This document shows positions 1-8,323 of a DNA stretch of 23,253 nt, in pieces. The notes beneath the pieces are model-generated. The model was given only the letters and a program-made list of their open reading frames with translations, had not been told where the DNA came from and did no database searches. Within the stretch, counting starts at the first letter, position 1. Each line of letters opens with the position of its first letter. Origin of the DNA: a virus. A program made the position numbers and the translations under genes. The stretch covers positions 1 through 23,253 of IMG/VR virus record IMGVR_UViG_3300023301_000109. One strand, given 5' to 3'.

Positions 1-765
1 TTACTAACAAACTTAATATCTTACTGGAAACTAGACGAGGCATCAGGTAACGCTGTTGATTCTCATGGTTCTAATACAGGGACAAACATTGCAACCACTC
101 CTTTTTCTGCTGGTAAAATAAATAACGGTGCTCTTTTAAATGGAACGACACAAGGATTTGATTTGTGGGATGCTCCTTTTGATTGGATTGATTGGAATGT
201 CGCATTTAGTATAAACTTATGGGCAAAACACGACTACTCTGCTGCTCCTGGAGGTGGAGCAGCCCCTAACTTTTTTGGTAAACAAGTAGTATTAGTATCT
301 CCTTATCCAGGATTTCAGTTTGGAATGACAAACAGAACGGCATCTGAACTAAACCTAGATTTACAGTTTTTAAATGATTTTTCAGTAAGTGGTAAGGGAT
401 TTACTGTAAGGAGTGTAAACATGTTGCCTTTTCAAAATGTATGGAAGATGGTAACCCTTACTTATGATGGAAGTGGTAATTCAACTGGAGTAAAGATGTA
501 TCTTGATGGAGTCTCTCAGACAATGACAGCTGTCAGTGCAAGTACAACAATTAACGCAACTATTGGTAACAATAAAAAAGCAGCAATTGGAGCTGCCAAC
601 GCCGACGATGGTGTGAATCACTTTAAAGGAATGCTTGATGAGGTAGGAGTTTGGGATAAAACGCTTACAGCTTCAGAAGTTACAGAACTATACAACGGAG
701 GTGCTGGATTATCATATCCTTTTACTTCCACAGCCAACACAGGAGCATTCTTCGCATTCTTTTAA
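1..765 (+). CDS. LamG / concanavalin A-like domain protein, 5'-truncated
   Basis: The reading frame is open from base 1, so the real start lies outside the window and 254 residues of the C-terminal part are visible. The first residues (LISYWKLDEASGNAVDSHG) match the opening of a LamG-like jelly roll (Laminin_G_3 type), and the later part (VTLTYDGSGNSTGVKMYLDG, then DEVGVWDKTLTASEVTELYN) matches its closing strands, so the visible piece is essentially one complete LamG domain. Such domains bind glycans or decorate phage fibres and capsids. A carbohydrate-binding virion decoration or receptor-binding role is inferred from the position just upstream of lysis and tail genes. An internal TTG at 163 should not be taken as the start because the LamG homology begins before it. 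The domain call is fairly secure; the function is not. Confidence 0.8.
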   Translation, partial: LLTNLISYWKLDEASGNAVDSHGSNTGTNIATTPFSAGKINNGALLNGTTQGFDLWDAPFDWIDWNVAFSINLWAKHDYSAAPGGGAAPNFFGKQVVLVSPYPGFQFGMTNRTASELNLDLQFLNDFSVSGKGFTVRSVNMLPFQNVWKMVTLTYDGSGNSTGVKMYLDGVSQTMTAVSASTTINATIGNNKKAAIGAANADDGVNHFKGMLDEVGVWDKTLTASEVTELYNGGAGLSYPFTSTANTGAFFAFF

Positions 766-769
766 AACA

Positions 770-1090
770 ATGACAAATAACCCTGAACAAAAAAATATAA
801 CAATAGCTGAGATGGCAAAGGATATTTCTTATATGGCAAAAGCAATATCTGAAATGAAAGTTACCCTTGAAGTATTAAGTTCAAAAATGATTACTCGTGA
901 TGAAGTTGCTTCAAGATTTGATAGAATGAACACAGAAATAGATAAAAGGTTTGAAGGTATACACTCAAGAGTTGATACTAAATTAGACATAGAGGATTTC
1001 ACACCTTACAAATCTGCTTTGAATAAAGTAAATTGGATAATATTATCAGCTGTAATAGTGTCTTTACTAGCAATAATTGGATTAAAATAA
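770..1090 (+). CDS. XhlA-like small membrane protein of the lysis cassette
   Basis: This 106-residue protein has a hydrophilic, helical N-terminal part rich in Glu, Lys and Met (about residues 10-75, likely coiled coil) and a single C-terminal transmembrane helix (about residues 87-105, VNWIILSAVIVSLLAIIGLK). That layout is typical of haemolysin XhlA-type proteins, which work with a holin and endolysin in phage lysis. The frame is open upstream to 701, but ATG 770 is chosen because it starts four bases after the LamG stop and the earlier codons overlap that gene. No Shine-Dalgarno is present. It is followed one base later by the endolysin candidate, and a holin follows that, which supports a lysis role. 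A generic coiled-coil membrane anchor is the alternative. Confidence 0.65.
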   Translation: MTNNPEQKNITIAEMAKDISYMAKAISEMKVTLEVLSSKMITRDEVASRFDRMNTEIDKRFEGIHSRVDTKLDIEDFTPYKSALNKVNWIILSAVIVSLLAIIGLK

Positions 1091-1091
1091 T

Positions 1092-2144
1092 ATGGAAAAA
1101 ATAATTAGCAATTCAGCACTCCCAGATACAAGACCTGATTCAGAAAAAGTAAAAGATTATTCTACTTCAGAAATATTAACTTCTGGAAAAGAAGTGGTAC
1201 CTTTTGAAAACAAACAAATTAGAAAACTTGCCCTAGAAGAAATTGACCAATGGTATGCAGGTTCTTGTGTACCCCACGCATTTTTAATACAACTTGAGTA
1301 CGAAAATATATCACCTAAAAATATTTCAAGGTTGAGAAATTACAGAAAACGCTCTAACTTTCCACAACCTGGAAGTATCGGTATAAATACATACGATAAT
1401 ATAAGAAAAGGTTTAAGTAATGACTTTCCTACACCTACTGGATTTACAGAAAAAGATGCTACAAATATGCCATATGTCTTAGGAGAACCTATGTTGTTGA
1501 GAGATTTTAATTATTATCTTTATATCAACTCAAGGACACACAAGGTAGAACCTGAAATAATACCACTAGACATTGCAAAGGGTAAAGCTGTAACAATCTT
1601 TATCTATGCAACAAACGATGAGTGGTCACGTGAATTTGTGGAAAATACAGATACTTCTGTTACGTTAAACAACGCCTACATAAGACACGCAGTTTGTTTA
1701 GTTCCAAAAGGTGATTTTACAAAAGAGGGAAAAAGATGGCTTGCTGTTCACGATAGTGCAAAATTTGGTGGGAGATTTTTAAGATACATAAGTTACGAGT
1801 TTCTTGTTGACAGAATTTATTTTGGTGCAAAAGTTCACGCAAAAGATGAAGTTTTAGTAGAACCTGTGGAAGTAGTTTCAGACAAAGCGTATCTTTACTG
1901 CGAGTTTGGAAACAAAGGAGATTCTGTTTTAAAACTTCAAGCAATGCTATTTAATGCAGGAAAACTTGAAAAAAAGTTTATAACTGGATTTTATGGAGCT
2001 TTAACTGCAAAAGCTGTTCTTTGGTGGCAGTTAGAAAACTGGAATTTGTTTACTTCAAGTATCCCAGCACTTTTAGAAATGAAAGGACACTTTTGGGGAA
2101 GCCAGTCTATAAATGCACTAAAAAAAATAAACAAAGAGTCTTAA
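1092..2144 (+). CDS. Putative endolysin: papain-like cysteine peptidase with C-terminal peptidoglycan-binding domain
   Basis: The protein has 350 residues. Residues about 40-250 look like a papain (C1) fold. WYAGSCVPHA supplies a nucleophile candidate C59, preceded at exactly papain spacing by Q53 (the Q-x5-C oxyanion-hole arrangement). IRHAVCLVP supplies H199, and AVHDSAKFGG supplies D221 in the position of the usual Asn. Residues about 273-315 are a PG_binding_1 repeat (GDSVLKLQAML then FYGALTAKAV). A cysteine peptidase joined to a wall-binding domain and placed between an XhlA-like protein and a holin suggests a peptide-cleaving endolysin. There is no signal peptide, which fits holin-dependent release. 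It starts at ATG after AAAATAAT, with no Shine-Dalgarno. A virion-associated maturation or wall-penetrating protease is the alternative. The residue assignments come from motif spacing only. Confidence 0.65.
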   Translation: MEKIISNSALPDTRPDSEKVKDYSTSEILTSGKEVVPFENKQIRKLALEEIDQWYAGSCVPHAFLIQLEYENISPKNISRLRNYRKRSNFPQPGSIGINTYDNIRKGLSNDFPTPTGFTEKDATNMPYVLGEPMLLRDFNYYLYINSRTHKVEPEIIPLDIAKGKAVTIFIYATNDEWSREFVENTDTSVTLNNAYIRHAVCLVPKGDFTKEGKRWLAVHDSAKFGGRFLRYISYEFLVDRIYFGAKVHAKDEVLVEPVEVVSDKAYLYCEFGNKGDSVLKLQAMLFNAGKLEKKFITGFYGALTAKAVLWWQLENWNLFTSSIPALLEMKGHFWGSQSINALKKINKES

Positions 2145-2166
2145 TAAATAAATAATAAATAAATAT

Positions 2167-2376
2167 ATGGAAAAAATAACAAAATTAGAATGGAAGAAAA
2201 GAATTGATTCTTTTCTGTGGAGAGCACTGATGATGATAATAGCTGTGACTGTAGACTTTATATTAGCAAATCTATCAGACTTTAGTTTTACAACAGAAGT
2301 GACAGTTGTGCTTGGATTAATTCTAGGAGAAGTTTCTAAGTATCTTAACAAAAGTAAAGTCTCTTTTGTCGATTAA
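2167..2376 (+). CDS. Putative holin (small two-helix membrane protein)
   Basis: This 69-residue protein has a charged N-terminus, a first membrane helix at about residues 17-35, a short polar turn, a second helix at about residues 43-60 (TEVTVVLGLILGEVSKYLN) and a short tail ending in Asp. Small size, two helices and position directly after the endolysin candidate fit a class II holin, which permeabilises the inner membrane for endolysin release. The GLILGEVSKYLN ending is familiar from small holin-like proteins in candidate-phylum phage contigs; this is from memory and was not checked. Its 22-base intergenic leader is pure A/T. The last 20 bases through the start are identical to the leader of the SSB-like gene on the other strand. 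Confidence 0.65.
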   Translation: MEKITKLEWKKRIDSFLWRALMMIIAVTVDFILANLSDFSFTTEVTVVLGLILGEVSKYLNKSKVSFVD

Positions 2377-2379
2377 TAA

Positions 2380-2408
2380 TTGATTTAACAAGATAAAGAA
2401 TATAGAAT
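2380..2408 (+). promoter_or_regulatory. Candidate sigma70-type promoter for the adaptor-to-internal-protein genes
   Basis: TTGATT at 2380-2385 and TAGAAT at 2403-2408 are separated by exactly 17 bases, in the 71-bp gap between holin and adaptor. It would give a leader of roughly 30 bases before ATG 2448. In AT-rich DNA such matches arise by chance, so support is modest. The 17-bp spacing equals that of the two better promoters on the other strand. Confidence 0.35.
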
Positions 2409-2415
2409 TAAATCA
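2381..2415. repeat. 8-bp inverted repeat overlapping the candidate promoter
   Basis: TGATTTAA (2381-2388) and TTAAATCA (2408-2415) are perfect reverse complements separated by 19 bases, so the dyad spans from the -35 to just past the -10 of the candidate promoter. This looks more like an operator than a terminator, because no T-run follows either arm. It could be a chance match in AT-rich sequence. Confidence 0.4.
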
Positions 2416-2447
2416 GAACATTACTAGAAAAATAATTAAAAATCAAT

Positions 2448-3836
2448 ATGTACCCCCAGATAAATATAAAACATAATATAGGTAATACAATTGATATTCC
2501 AAATCAATTAGATTTTAAAGTATCTACTTATATTAGTAGTGATATTCTTGCGGGGGTCACTGCACTTCCAGTAGACAATGCTGGTGATTTTACAGCGGGG
2601 GCTATTCAAGTATTGGTAGGTTCAGTTGGCTCTGAAAACTCTGAAATAGTTGCATCTTCTTCTCACACAGGTCAATCAATCGTTACCGCCGCGACATTAC
2701 TAGCTCACAACCGAGGTGATATTGTAAGCGAAATAAAGTACGACCAAGCTTCTCTTTGGAGTAGTGCAACAATTGATGGGACTTATCTTGAGGTAGAAAC
2801 AAAAAAATTCTTTACAACTCAACTAAATACAGTATTTTATCACGCTGCGGGAACAGCCGGGACTTACTACAAAGTGCAATGGAAAAACTCAGTAACTTTA
2901 GCAGTTTCAAGTTTCTCTGCACCGATGAGTGTCACAGCTTACCCAACTAATTCAGCAGCAACATTGATTTATCCAGTTCTAAAAGCGATGGGTATTCAAA
3001 CTAACGACACAAGAATCACAATTGAATTTTGTCTATCAGCCCTTGACGATGCTAGAAAATTTACAGAAGGAAAACTTTTTGGGATAAGACATTCGTGGCA
3101 ACAAAAGTTTGAGTTTCCAATTCAAGTATTAGCTGGAACTAATTTTGTTGATTTACCTGCGGACATTGATTTCACTGATACAGATAGGTCTGTGCTGGCA
3201 GCTCGGTTCCTAATTGGAAATGTGATGACTCCTTACAATTTACGATACATCGACAAAAGGAGTTACAATCAAATTGCAATAGGTGCTCAAGGTGGATTCA
3301 ATCAAGAAGTGGTGGCTATCTCTGGAAATGAAATTACCTTAGACAGTGCTGGTGATTTCCCCAACTCTGCATCAGGTGTTGCGTATGTTGCAACGAATGC
3401 CTACAACCAACAGATTATGCAAATTGCATATACAGCTGTGAATTTTGCAACAAATAAACTGACAGGTGTAACTGGTGTGACAAGAGAAATCCCAATCGGT
3501 GCGAAGGTTTGGTCGAGACCAACAATTTCACAACCCATCTACTACACAGTGTACGATGACAAATTGTATTTCGACAGAATAATTCCAAACTCAATGCAAG
3601 GAAATAATCTTTACATTGATTACTACAGGAGAATAGAAGAAGTTACGGACCTCTATCAAGTGCTTTCAGAGCATTATAGAGAAATTTACAAATGGTATCT
3701 TCGTTACGCAATTAAATATCGAAAAGATGTTGACTTGCCAGCGAACGACCCCGACTTAAAGAAGTTTGAAGACTTGGTGCAAGCCTTGGTCAATAACCTT
3801 TATACAGGTCAAGATACAACGATAATCACAAACTAA
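2448..3836 (+). CDS. Putative virion structural protein, head-tail adaptor-like
   Basis: The protein has 462 residues with no signal peptide or membrane segment. Residues 1 to about 165 are rich in Ser, Thr, Ala and Gly and beta-prone, like an added decoration or Ig-like module. From about residue 175 the text is more helical (FCLSALDDARKFTEGKLFG), followed by strands and a C-terminal helical section (YKWYLRYAIKYRKDVDLP). I do not recognise a named family. An adaptor or tail-accessory role is inferred from its place between lysis genes and the tail-hub candidate, as in P22- and T7-like orders where connector proteins precede the hub. It overlaps the next gene by one base (TAATG), suggesting coupled translation. 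The start after AAAATCAAT lacks a Shine-Dalgarno. Confidence 0.5.
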   Translation: MYPQINIKHNIGNTIDIPNQLDFKVSTYISSDILAGVTALPVDNAGDFTAGAIQVLVGSVGSENSEIVASSSHTGQSIVTAATLLAHNRGDIVSEIKYDQASLWSSATIDGTYLEVETKKFFTTQLNTVFYHAAGTAGTYYKVQWKNSVTLAVSSFSAPMSVTAYPTNSAATLIYPVLKAMGIQTNDTRITIEFCLSALDDARKFTEGKLFGIRHSWQQKFEFPIQVLAGTNFVDLPADIDFTDTDRSVLAARFLIGNVMTPYNLRYIDKRSYNQIAIGAQGGFNQEVVAISGNEITLDSAGDFPNSASGVAYVATNAYNQQIMQIAYTAVNFATNKLTGVTGVTREIPIGAKVWSRPTISQPIYYTVYDDKLYFDRIIPNSMQGNNLYIDYYRRIEEVTDLYQVLSEHYREIYKWYLRYAIKYRKDVDLPANDPDLKKFEDLVQALVNNLYTGQDTTIITN

Positions 3837-5302
3837 TGTCAGAAACATTAGAAAACATAAAAATACCATATCCAACAGAGGGTGTTATACGGTCCGCTCA
3901 ACTTAGCGATACTATTTGCCCTGAAAATTCTGTGCAACTTGCACTTAATATGCACTTCGACAGGATAGGGTCTGTAACAACTCGACTTGGAGTTGCCACT
4001 TATGCCCCTACTTTAGCAGGTAGTGTTGGAACTTTTGGAACTTTAAATTCTCAATCAAATTCAATTAAGTATCTTTTCGCAAGAGTTGGAGTAACGGTTC
4101 AAGCTCTAAATTCAACAGCAGGTACTTGGGCTTCAGTTAGAACATCCTTAACTGGTTCAGGAAAAGCTAGGTTTGGTCAATTCCTAAATAGGACTTGGAT
4201 GGTAAATGGAAACGCTGGAGATGTCCCAAAAACTTCTAACGGAGGAACTTTCGATACAACTGATGTTCCAGCAACTCTTCCTAAAGGAGATTTTATTGAA
4301 GCGGGGTATGGAGGTCGCGTGTGGATAGGTGATGCCTCTAAAGATATTCTTTATTACACAGATATTGTTCAGTCAACTGACGGAACATCTTATGTAACTC
4401 CTCTTACTTTTACATTAACAACAAACTTCCTTTCTACCTTTTCTCCTCAAGATGGTGAATCAATGACCGCACTATTTCGAGTACCGAAAGCTCTTCTACT
4501 ATTTAAACAAAATCATATTTACCGAATTTACAGTACAACAAACGTCGACCCGTATCCTGCTTACAATGTTGGAACTTACTCGCAAGAGTCAATTGTCCAA
4601 GCAAAAGATGGTATTTATTTCCATCACTCTTCAGGGTTTTATAAATTTAATTACTCTGGTCAACCCACAGAAATATCTAGGAGAGTTATTGATTTTGTGA
4701 AAGCAATTCCAAGAACTTCTTACGAAAGTGTGACAGGAGTTTATGATGGGAATGATTCCGTGAAGTGGTCAGTTGGTGCAGTGACAGTTGAAGGTGTTGA
4801 GTACACGAACTGTCAAATGAGATATTCAATCTCTACACAAATCTGGACCATCTATGATTTTGGAGGAACAGTTATTACTGCTTTAATTAGCTTTGATAAC
4901 GGAACTACAATCGAGCAAGTTGCTGGAACTTCTACAGGAGTCGTAGCAAAACTTGATTCAGGATTTACTGACCTTGGAGCAAGTATCTCCTACGAGTTGA
5001 TTGATAGATGGAGGTCTTATGTAGAAATGTATTCTCATTCTAAAAAGATTTCAGGGTTTTCAGTTCTATCAGAAAACGGGGGTGGTGCTTTGGTTCAATA
5101 TCAAACTCAAAAAACAGGAGTAAATGAATGGACTGACCTCGGTACGATTAATGAAAACTATGCTTCACTCTTCCCAAATTCCGACACTTCGGACTTCAAC
5201 ATTTCTCGATTGAGAATTCAAGGGATTTCAAAAGGTACACCAATCGTCTTAAACGGTATTGAGTTACTAAAACTATCAGACGAAGGATTAAATAGTAATT
5301 AA
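3836..5302 (+). CDS. Putative tail hub / DNA-stabilisation protein (beta-rich)
   Basis: This 488-residue, strongly beta-predicted protein has alternating Gly/Ser/Thr strands throughout and no membrane segments. The N-terminal stretch (CPENSVQLALNMHFDRIGSV followed by TTRLGV) resembles the opening of phage hub proteins of the T7 gp12 / P22 gp10 class, in which an Asn-rich turn precedes a phrase about an Arg-Gly start. Later blocks (GGRVWIGDASKDILYYTDI and KQNHIYRIYSTT) look like propeller blades. It is translationally coupled to the gene before it, and a tail fibre follows 6 bases after its stop. The placement in the tail tip or hub of a short-tailed phage is inferred; the family match was recognised by eye only. 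Confidence 0.5.
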   Translation: MSETLENIKIPYPTEGVIRSAQLSDTICPENSVQLALNMHFDRIGSVTTRLGVATYAPTLAGSVGTFGTLNSQSNSIKYLFARVGVTVQALNSTAGTWASVRTSLTGSGKARFGQFLNRTWMVNGNAGDVPKTSNGGTFDTTDVPATLPKGDFIEAGYGGRVWIGDASKDILYYTDIVQSTDGTSYVTPLTFTLTTNFLSTFSPQDGESMTALFRVPKALLLFKQNHIYRIYSTTNVDPYPAYNVGTYSQESIVQAKDGIYFHHSSGFYKFNYSGQPTEISRRVIDFVKAIPRTSYESVTGVYDGNDSVKWSVGAVTVEGVEYTNCQMRYSISTQIWTIYDFGGTVITALISFDNGTTIEQVAGTSTGVVAKLDSGFTDLGASISYELIDRWRSYVEMYSHSKKISGFSVLSENGGGALVQYQTQKTGVNEWTDLGTINENYASLFPNSDTSDFNISRLRIQGISKGTPIVLNGIELLKLSDEGLNSN

Positions 5303-5308
5303 AATAAT

Positions 5309-7312
5309 ATGAAACTAACAGACTTATTATTGAACAGACAACTATACAGAGATGCAGACCAAGATGATTCTACAAAGGATGCTGTTTTTCAGTCTGTTAA
5401 TAGTAATCCAGAAGAGCCGGCTCCACTTCTTTCAGGAGAAGCTGCACAAGATATTAATACAAGTAATGTGTTTGTGAATGGGCAACAACTCGAAGAAGGG
5501 ACTATTCCGCAGACGACATTAGATGTTTCAAACTGGGGATGGGGTCAAACTTCAGCTTTTACTTCCGCTGATTTAAATACAGTAAATTGGGGAGCGGGAA
5601 CTTTCACATCAGCAGGAGGAACTTCCTATGCAATTAGTGCGGGAAACACTGGCGACATGTCAGCGAAGACATATGTCTATTTGGATTTACTAGCCTCTGA
5701 AACGCAATATCAAATTACAACAACCTCTGCAGACTCTGTGGGGTTGGGGAAAGTTCTAATTGCTGTGGCTCAAAACGCTGCCTCTAATGCAACTTTTAAT
5801 CTTTCAGAAGCTACTCAAATTGTAGGAGATAATATTCTTGCGAATACAATCAATGCTTCAAAAATGAATGTAGCCCAACTGTCTTCAATTTCTGCGAACA
5901 TTGGTACCATTACATCAGGTCTAATTACCGGAGCGACAGTACAAACAGCCACTTCAGGGTATCGACTGGTTATGTCTGGTTCAAATAACTCTTATGAATT
6001 TAGGTCAGGAGCAACCTTGCTTGCTGAATTGAAAGCTCGAGTTACACCAGATTCAGGATTAGCAGGAGGTGTTTTTCAACACGGAACAGGGGTAACTGGT
6101 ATAGAAATAACAGGTCAAGGAGAGGGAGCTGGTTCAAGAACCATAAGTAGTTTCACATCTAACAATGGATATTTTAGAATTAATGATGGAGATTTATCTT
6201 CAGACAGCATTACCACAAATATTCCATTTACCTCAACAACTACGATTGCTGCTAGTAATCTTTCAGGGACAAACACAGGAAATCAATTTACAAATACAAC
6301 TGCTTCAAGACTTATAGGAAGAACATCGGCTTCAAGTGGAGCGGCACAAGAAATAACTTTAGGAACAGGACTATCTATGTCTGGAACAACTTTGAATGCC
6401 AGTGCCACAGGTGCAAATACAGCTTTGTCTAACTTATCTTCTGTTGCAATAAACACATCACTAATTTCAGACACTGCCAGTCTGGACAACTTAGGGTCAT
6501 CTGGAACTCCTTGGAATGATATTTACGTTGATGATATTTATCTAACTAATGGTTCAGGAGGAATACGCTACAACTCAAACTTAGCTATTGATATTTACGC
6601 AAGTCGAATAGAACTTGGTTCTAGTTACAACGAACTATCTCCTGCCTCTAACTTACTAGCTTCTTTGGGAACATCTGCAAACAGGTGGAATGAAATCTAT
6701 GTAGCAGGAGGCTTCTTCTACGGAGCAATAGACATGAACGGAAATGACATTACTGATGTCGACATTGTTTCTGGTACTTCTGGAAACATTGATTATAGCA
6801 TTACAGGTCGTATTCAGATATCAAATCATTTCGACCCCGCAGATGGAGGAAGTTTCAACATGGGAGGGTCTACAAGATACTGGGGTGATATTTCATACAA
6901 AACACTTACTGACCGAGGGTGTCTTGGTTGGTATGATGATGGCGTGGAAATGAGAAATGGAGAAGTTGTATCAGATGTGGAGGCACTGAAATCACTAAAA
7001 AAACATCCAACATTAAAAACTCCTGCTGGAGCAGCTCGTATTGATTATACTTCTATGCCAAAACACGTGTACATTCCTGCCATGAATCACAAGAAAGAAA
7101 TTTTACCTCAAGATGAAGATGGTAATTATTACGAAATGGTAGAACAGAAAGTAAAAAATGAAGAGACTGGAAAGATGGAAAAAAAATTAGTCAAAATGAA
7201 AGCAGAAGAAGGAGCTGAAACAACTGCACTTATTGCAATCATGATTGGAGCGATTAAAGAATTAAGTGGAGAAATAGATTTATTAAAAAAAATAAGATTG
7301 CCAAAGCAATAA
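5309..7312 (+). CDS. Putative tail fibre protein
   Basis: The protein has 667 residues. The first ~130 are beta-rich with Trp-Gly turns (NWGWGQTSAF). The centre is Ser/Thr/Gly-rich with phrases such as SSISANIGTITSGLITGATV, typical of trimeric fibre shafts. A short motif recurs three times: LGSSGTPWNDIYV (~394), LGTSANRWNEIYV (~452) and MGGSTRYWGDISY (~517). The C-terminal ~110 residues change character to charged and helical, ending in an amphipathic helix (IGAIKELSGEIDLLKK). This resembles the terminal coil of intramolecular-chaperone (S74-like) fibre ends, but I do not see the chaperone's diagnostic catalytic motif. It probably binds the host surface. The start follows AAAATAAT with no Shine-Dalgarno. 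Confidence 0.7.
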   Translation: MKLTDLLLNRQLYRDADQDDSTKDAVFQSVNSNPEEPAPLLSGEAAQDINTSNVFVNGQQLEEGTIPQTTLDVSNWGWGQTSAFTSADLNTVNWGAGTFTSAGGTSYAISAGNTGDMSAKTYVYLDLLASETQYQITTTSADSVGLGKVLIAVAQNAASNATFNLSEATQIVGDNILANTINASKMNVAQLSSISANIGTITSGLITGATVQTATSGYRLVMSGSNNSYEFRSGATLLAELKARVTPDSGLAGGVFQHGTGVTGIEITGQGEGAGSRTISSFTSNNGYFRINDGDLSSDSITTNIPFTSTTTIAASNLSGTNTGNQFTNTTASRLIGRTSASSGAAQEITLGTGLSMSGTTLNASATGANTALSNLSSVAINTSLISDTASLDNLGSSGTPWNDIYVDDIYLTNGSGGIRYNSNLAIDIYASRIELGSSYNELSPASNLLASLGTSANRWNEIYVAGGFFYGAIDMNGNDITDVDIVSGTSGNIDYSITGRIQISNHFDPADGGSFNMGGSTRYWGDISYKTLTDRGCLGWYDDGVEMRNGEVVSDVEALKSLKKHPTLKTPAGAARIDYTSMPKHVYIPAMNHKKEILPQDEDGNYYEMVEQKVKNEETGKMEKKLVKMKAEEGAETTALIAIMIGAIKELSGEIDLLKKIRLPKQ

Positions 7313-7338
7313 TTTAACAATATAATTAAAATAACATT

Positions 7339-8322
7339 ATGTATCCTCAAAATAATCTAAGACCAGGACAAACAGGACAACAAGTAGCTCAACTACAACA
7401 GTTCTTACAGTCTCAGGGGATGCTTTCTGCAGCAGATATTGCGACAGGACCGGGAATTTATGGTCCAAGAACGACTGCCGCTGTCAAAAAATGGCAACAA
7501 CAAAACGGAGTTGATAGTAGTTCAGGTCCAGGTCATTGGGGTCCAAGGTCTATTCAAGCAGCTTCTGGTCGCGGAAATGTTCCAGAAACTCAAGCATCAG
7601 TTGATGCACAATACCGTGATGCCATCTCAAAAAATCCAGCTGTTAGCTCTCTGACAAAAGATGGTAGTTCTTTAGATGAAATTATTTCTGCACTTCAGAG
7701 TGGAAATTTATCTGGAATAACCGATGCTCAAGGTATGCCGTTTAGTGTTAAAGACCAACAAAAAGCTTTGCAATCTGCGGAAGAAGATAATGCTTTGTAC
7801 TACGAAGCACTTCAAGAAAAAGAAACTGCGGAAACAGAATCTTCTCTTGCTCAAAAACAATCTGACTTTCAAAACTATCTACTAAATTCTGGACAACAAT
7901 TCCAAGAAGATAAAACTGAAATGGACCAAAGTGCAGCGGATAACGGTGTGCTGTTTTCAGGTGGAAGAGTTCAGAAAGAAAGAAACTTAGAAAGAGCTTA
8001 CAGCCAAGACCAAGATTACAAGCGAGGAAATTTTGAAAGAAACATCGGTTCAACAGCTCAAGACTTTCAATATAAATATGGGAATAAAGCAACTGAAGGT
8101 TTGAAAGACCATTTTAAAGCCGGAAGTAATTCTTACAATGCAGGTGTCGCCACAGGTGGAGTTAGTTCTAATAGACTATCTAACATCTATAAACCTAAAG
8201 ACTTTAATTTTCAAGGCACAATGAATACTGAAAGAAGTGCCAATTCAAATACAAGAGCCGCAGGAAAACTTTGGAATAAGGGAAATAAATTATTAGCAAC
8301 TGGTTACAATAACAAATACTAA
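7339..8322 (+). CDS. Probable internal virion protein with N-terminal peptidoglycan-binding domain
   Basis: The protein has 327 residues. Residues about 5-75 form a PG_binding_1 domain: LRPGQTGQQVAQLQQFL, then IYGPRTTAAVKKWQQQNGV, with a partial echo (GHWGPRSIQAAS). Residues about 130-215 are charged, Gln/Glu-rich and probably coiled coil. The part around residues 195-215 (SAADNGVLFSGGRVQKERNL) resembles internal or ejected proteins annotated in many uncultured phages. The tail is Asn/Gly-rich. It sits between the tail fibre and the giant metallopeptidase-like protein, where short-tailed phages encode ejection proteins. I infer that the wall-binding domain helps genome entry through the cell wall. 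It lacks a visible catalytic domain, so it is not an endolysin by itself. Confidence 0.55.
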   Translation: MYPQNNLRPGQTGQQVAQLQQFLQSQGMLSAADIATGPGIYGPRTTAAVKKWQQQNGVDSSSGPGHWGPRSIQAASGRGNVPETQASVDAQYRDAISKNPAVSSLTKDGSSLDEIISALQSGNLSGITDAQGMPFSVKDQQKALQSAEEDNALYYEALQEKETAETESSLAQKQSDFQNYLLNSGQQFQEDKTEMDQSAADNGVLFSGGRVQKERNLERAYSQDQDYKRGNFERNIGSTAQDFQYKYGNKATEGLKDHFKAGSNSYNAGVATGGVSSNRLSNIYKPKDFNFQGTMNTERSANSNTRAAGKLWNKGNKLLATGYNNKY

Positions 8323-8323
8323 T

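Noticed and set aside
6900-7312. S74 intramolecular chaperone at the fibre C-terminus
   Set aside because: The final helix is similar in character, but the usual catalytic Ser/Lys region is not visible, so only a general resemblance is stated.
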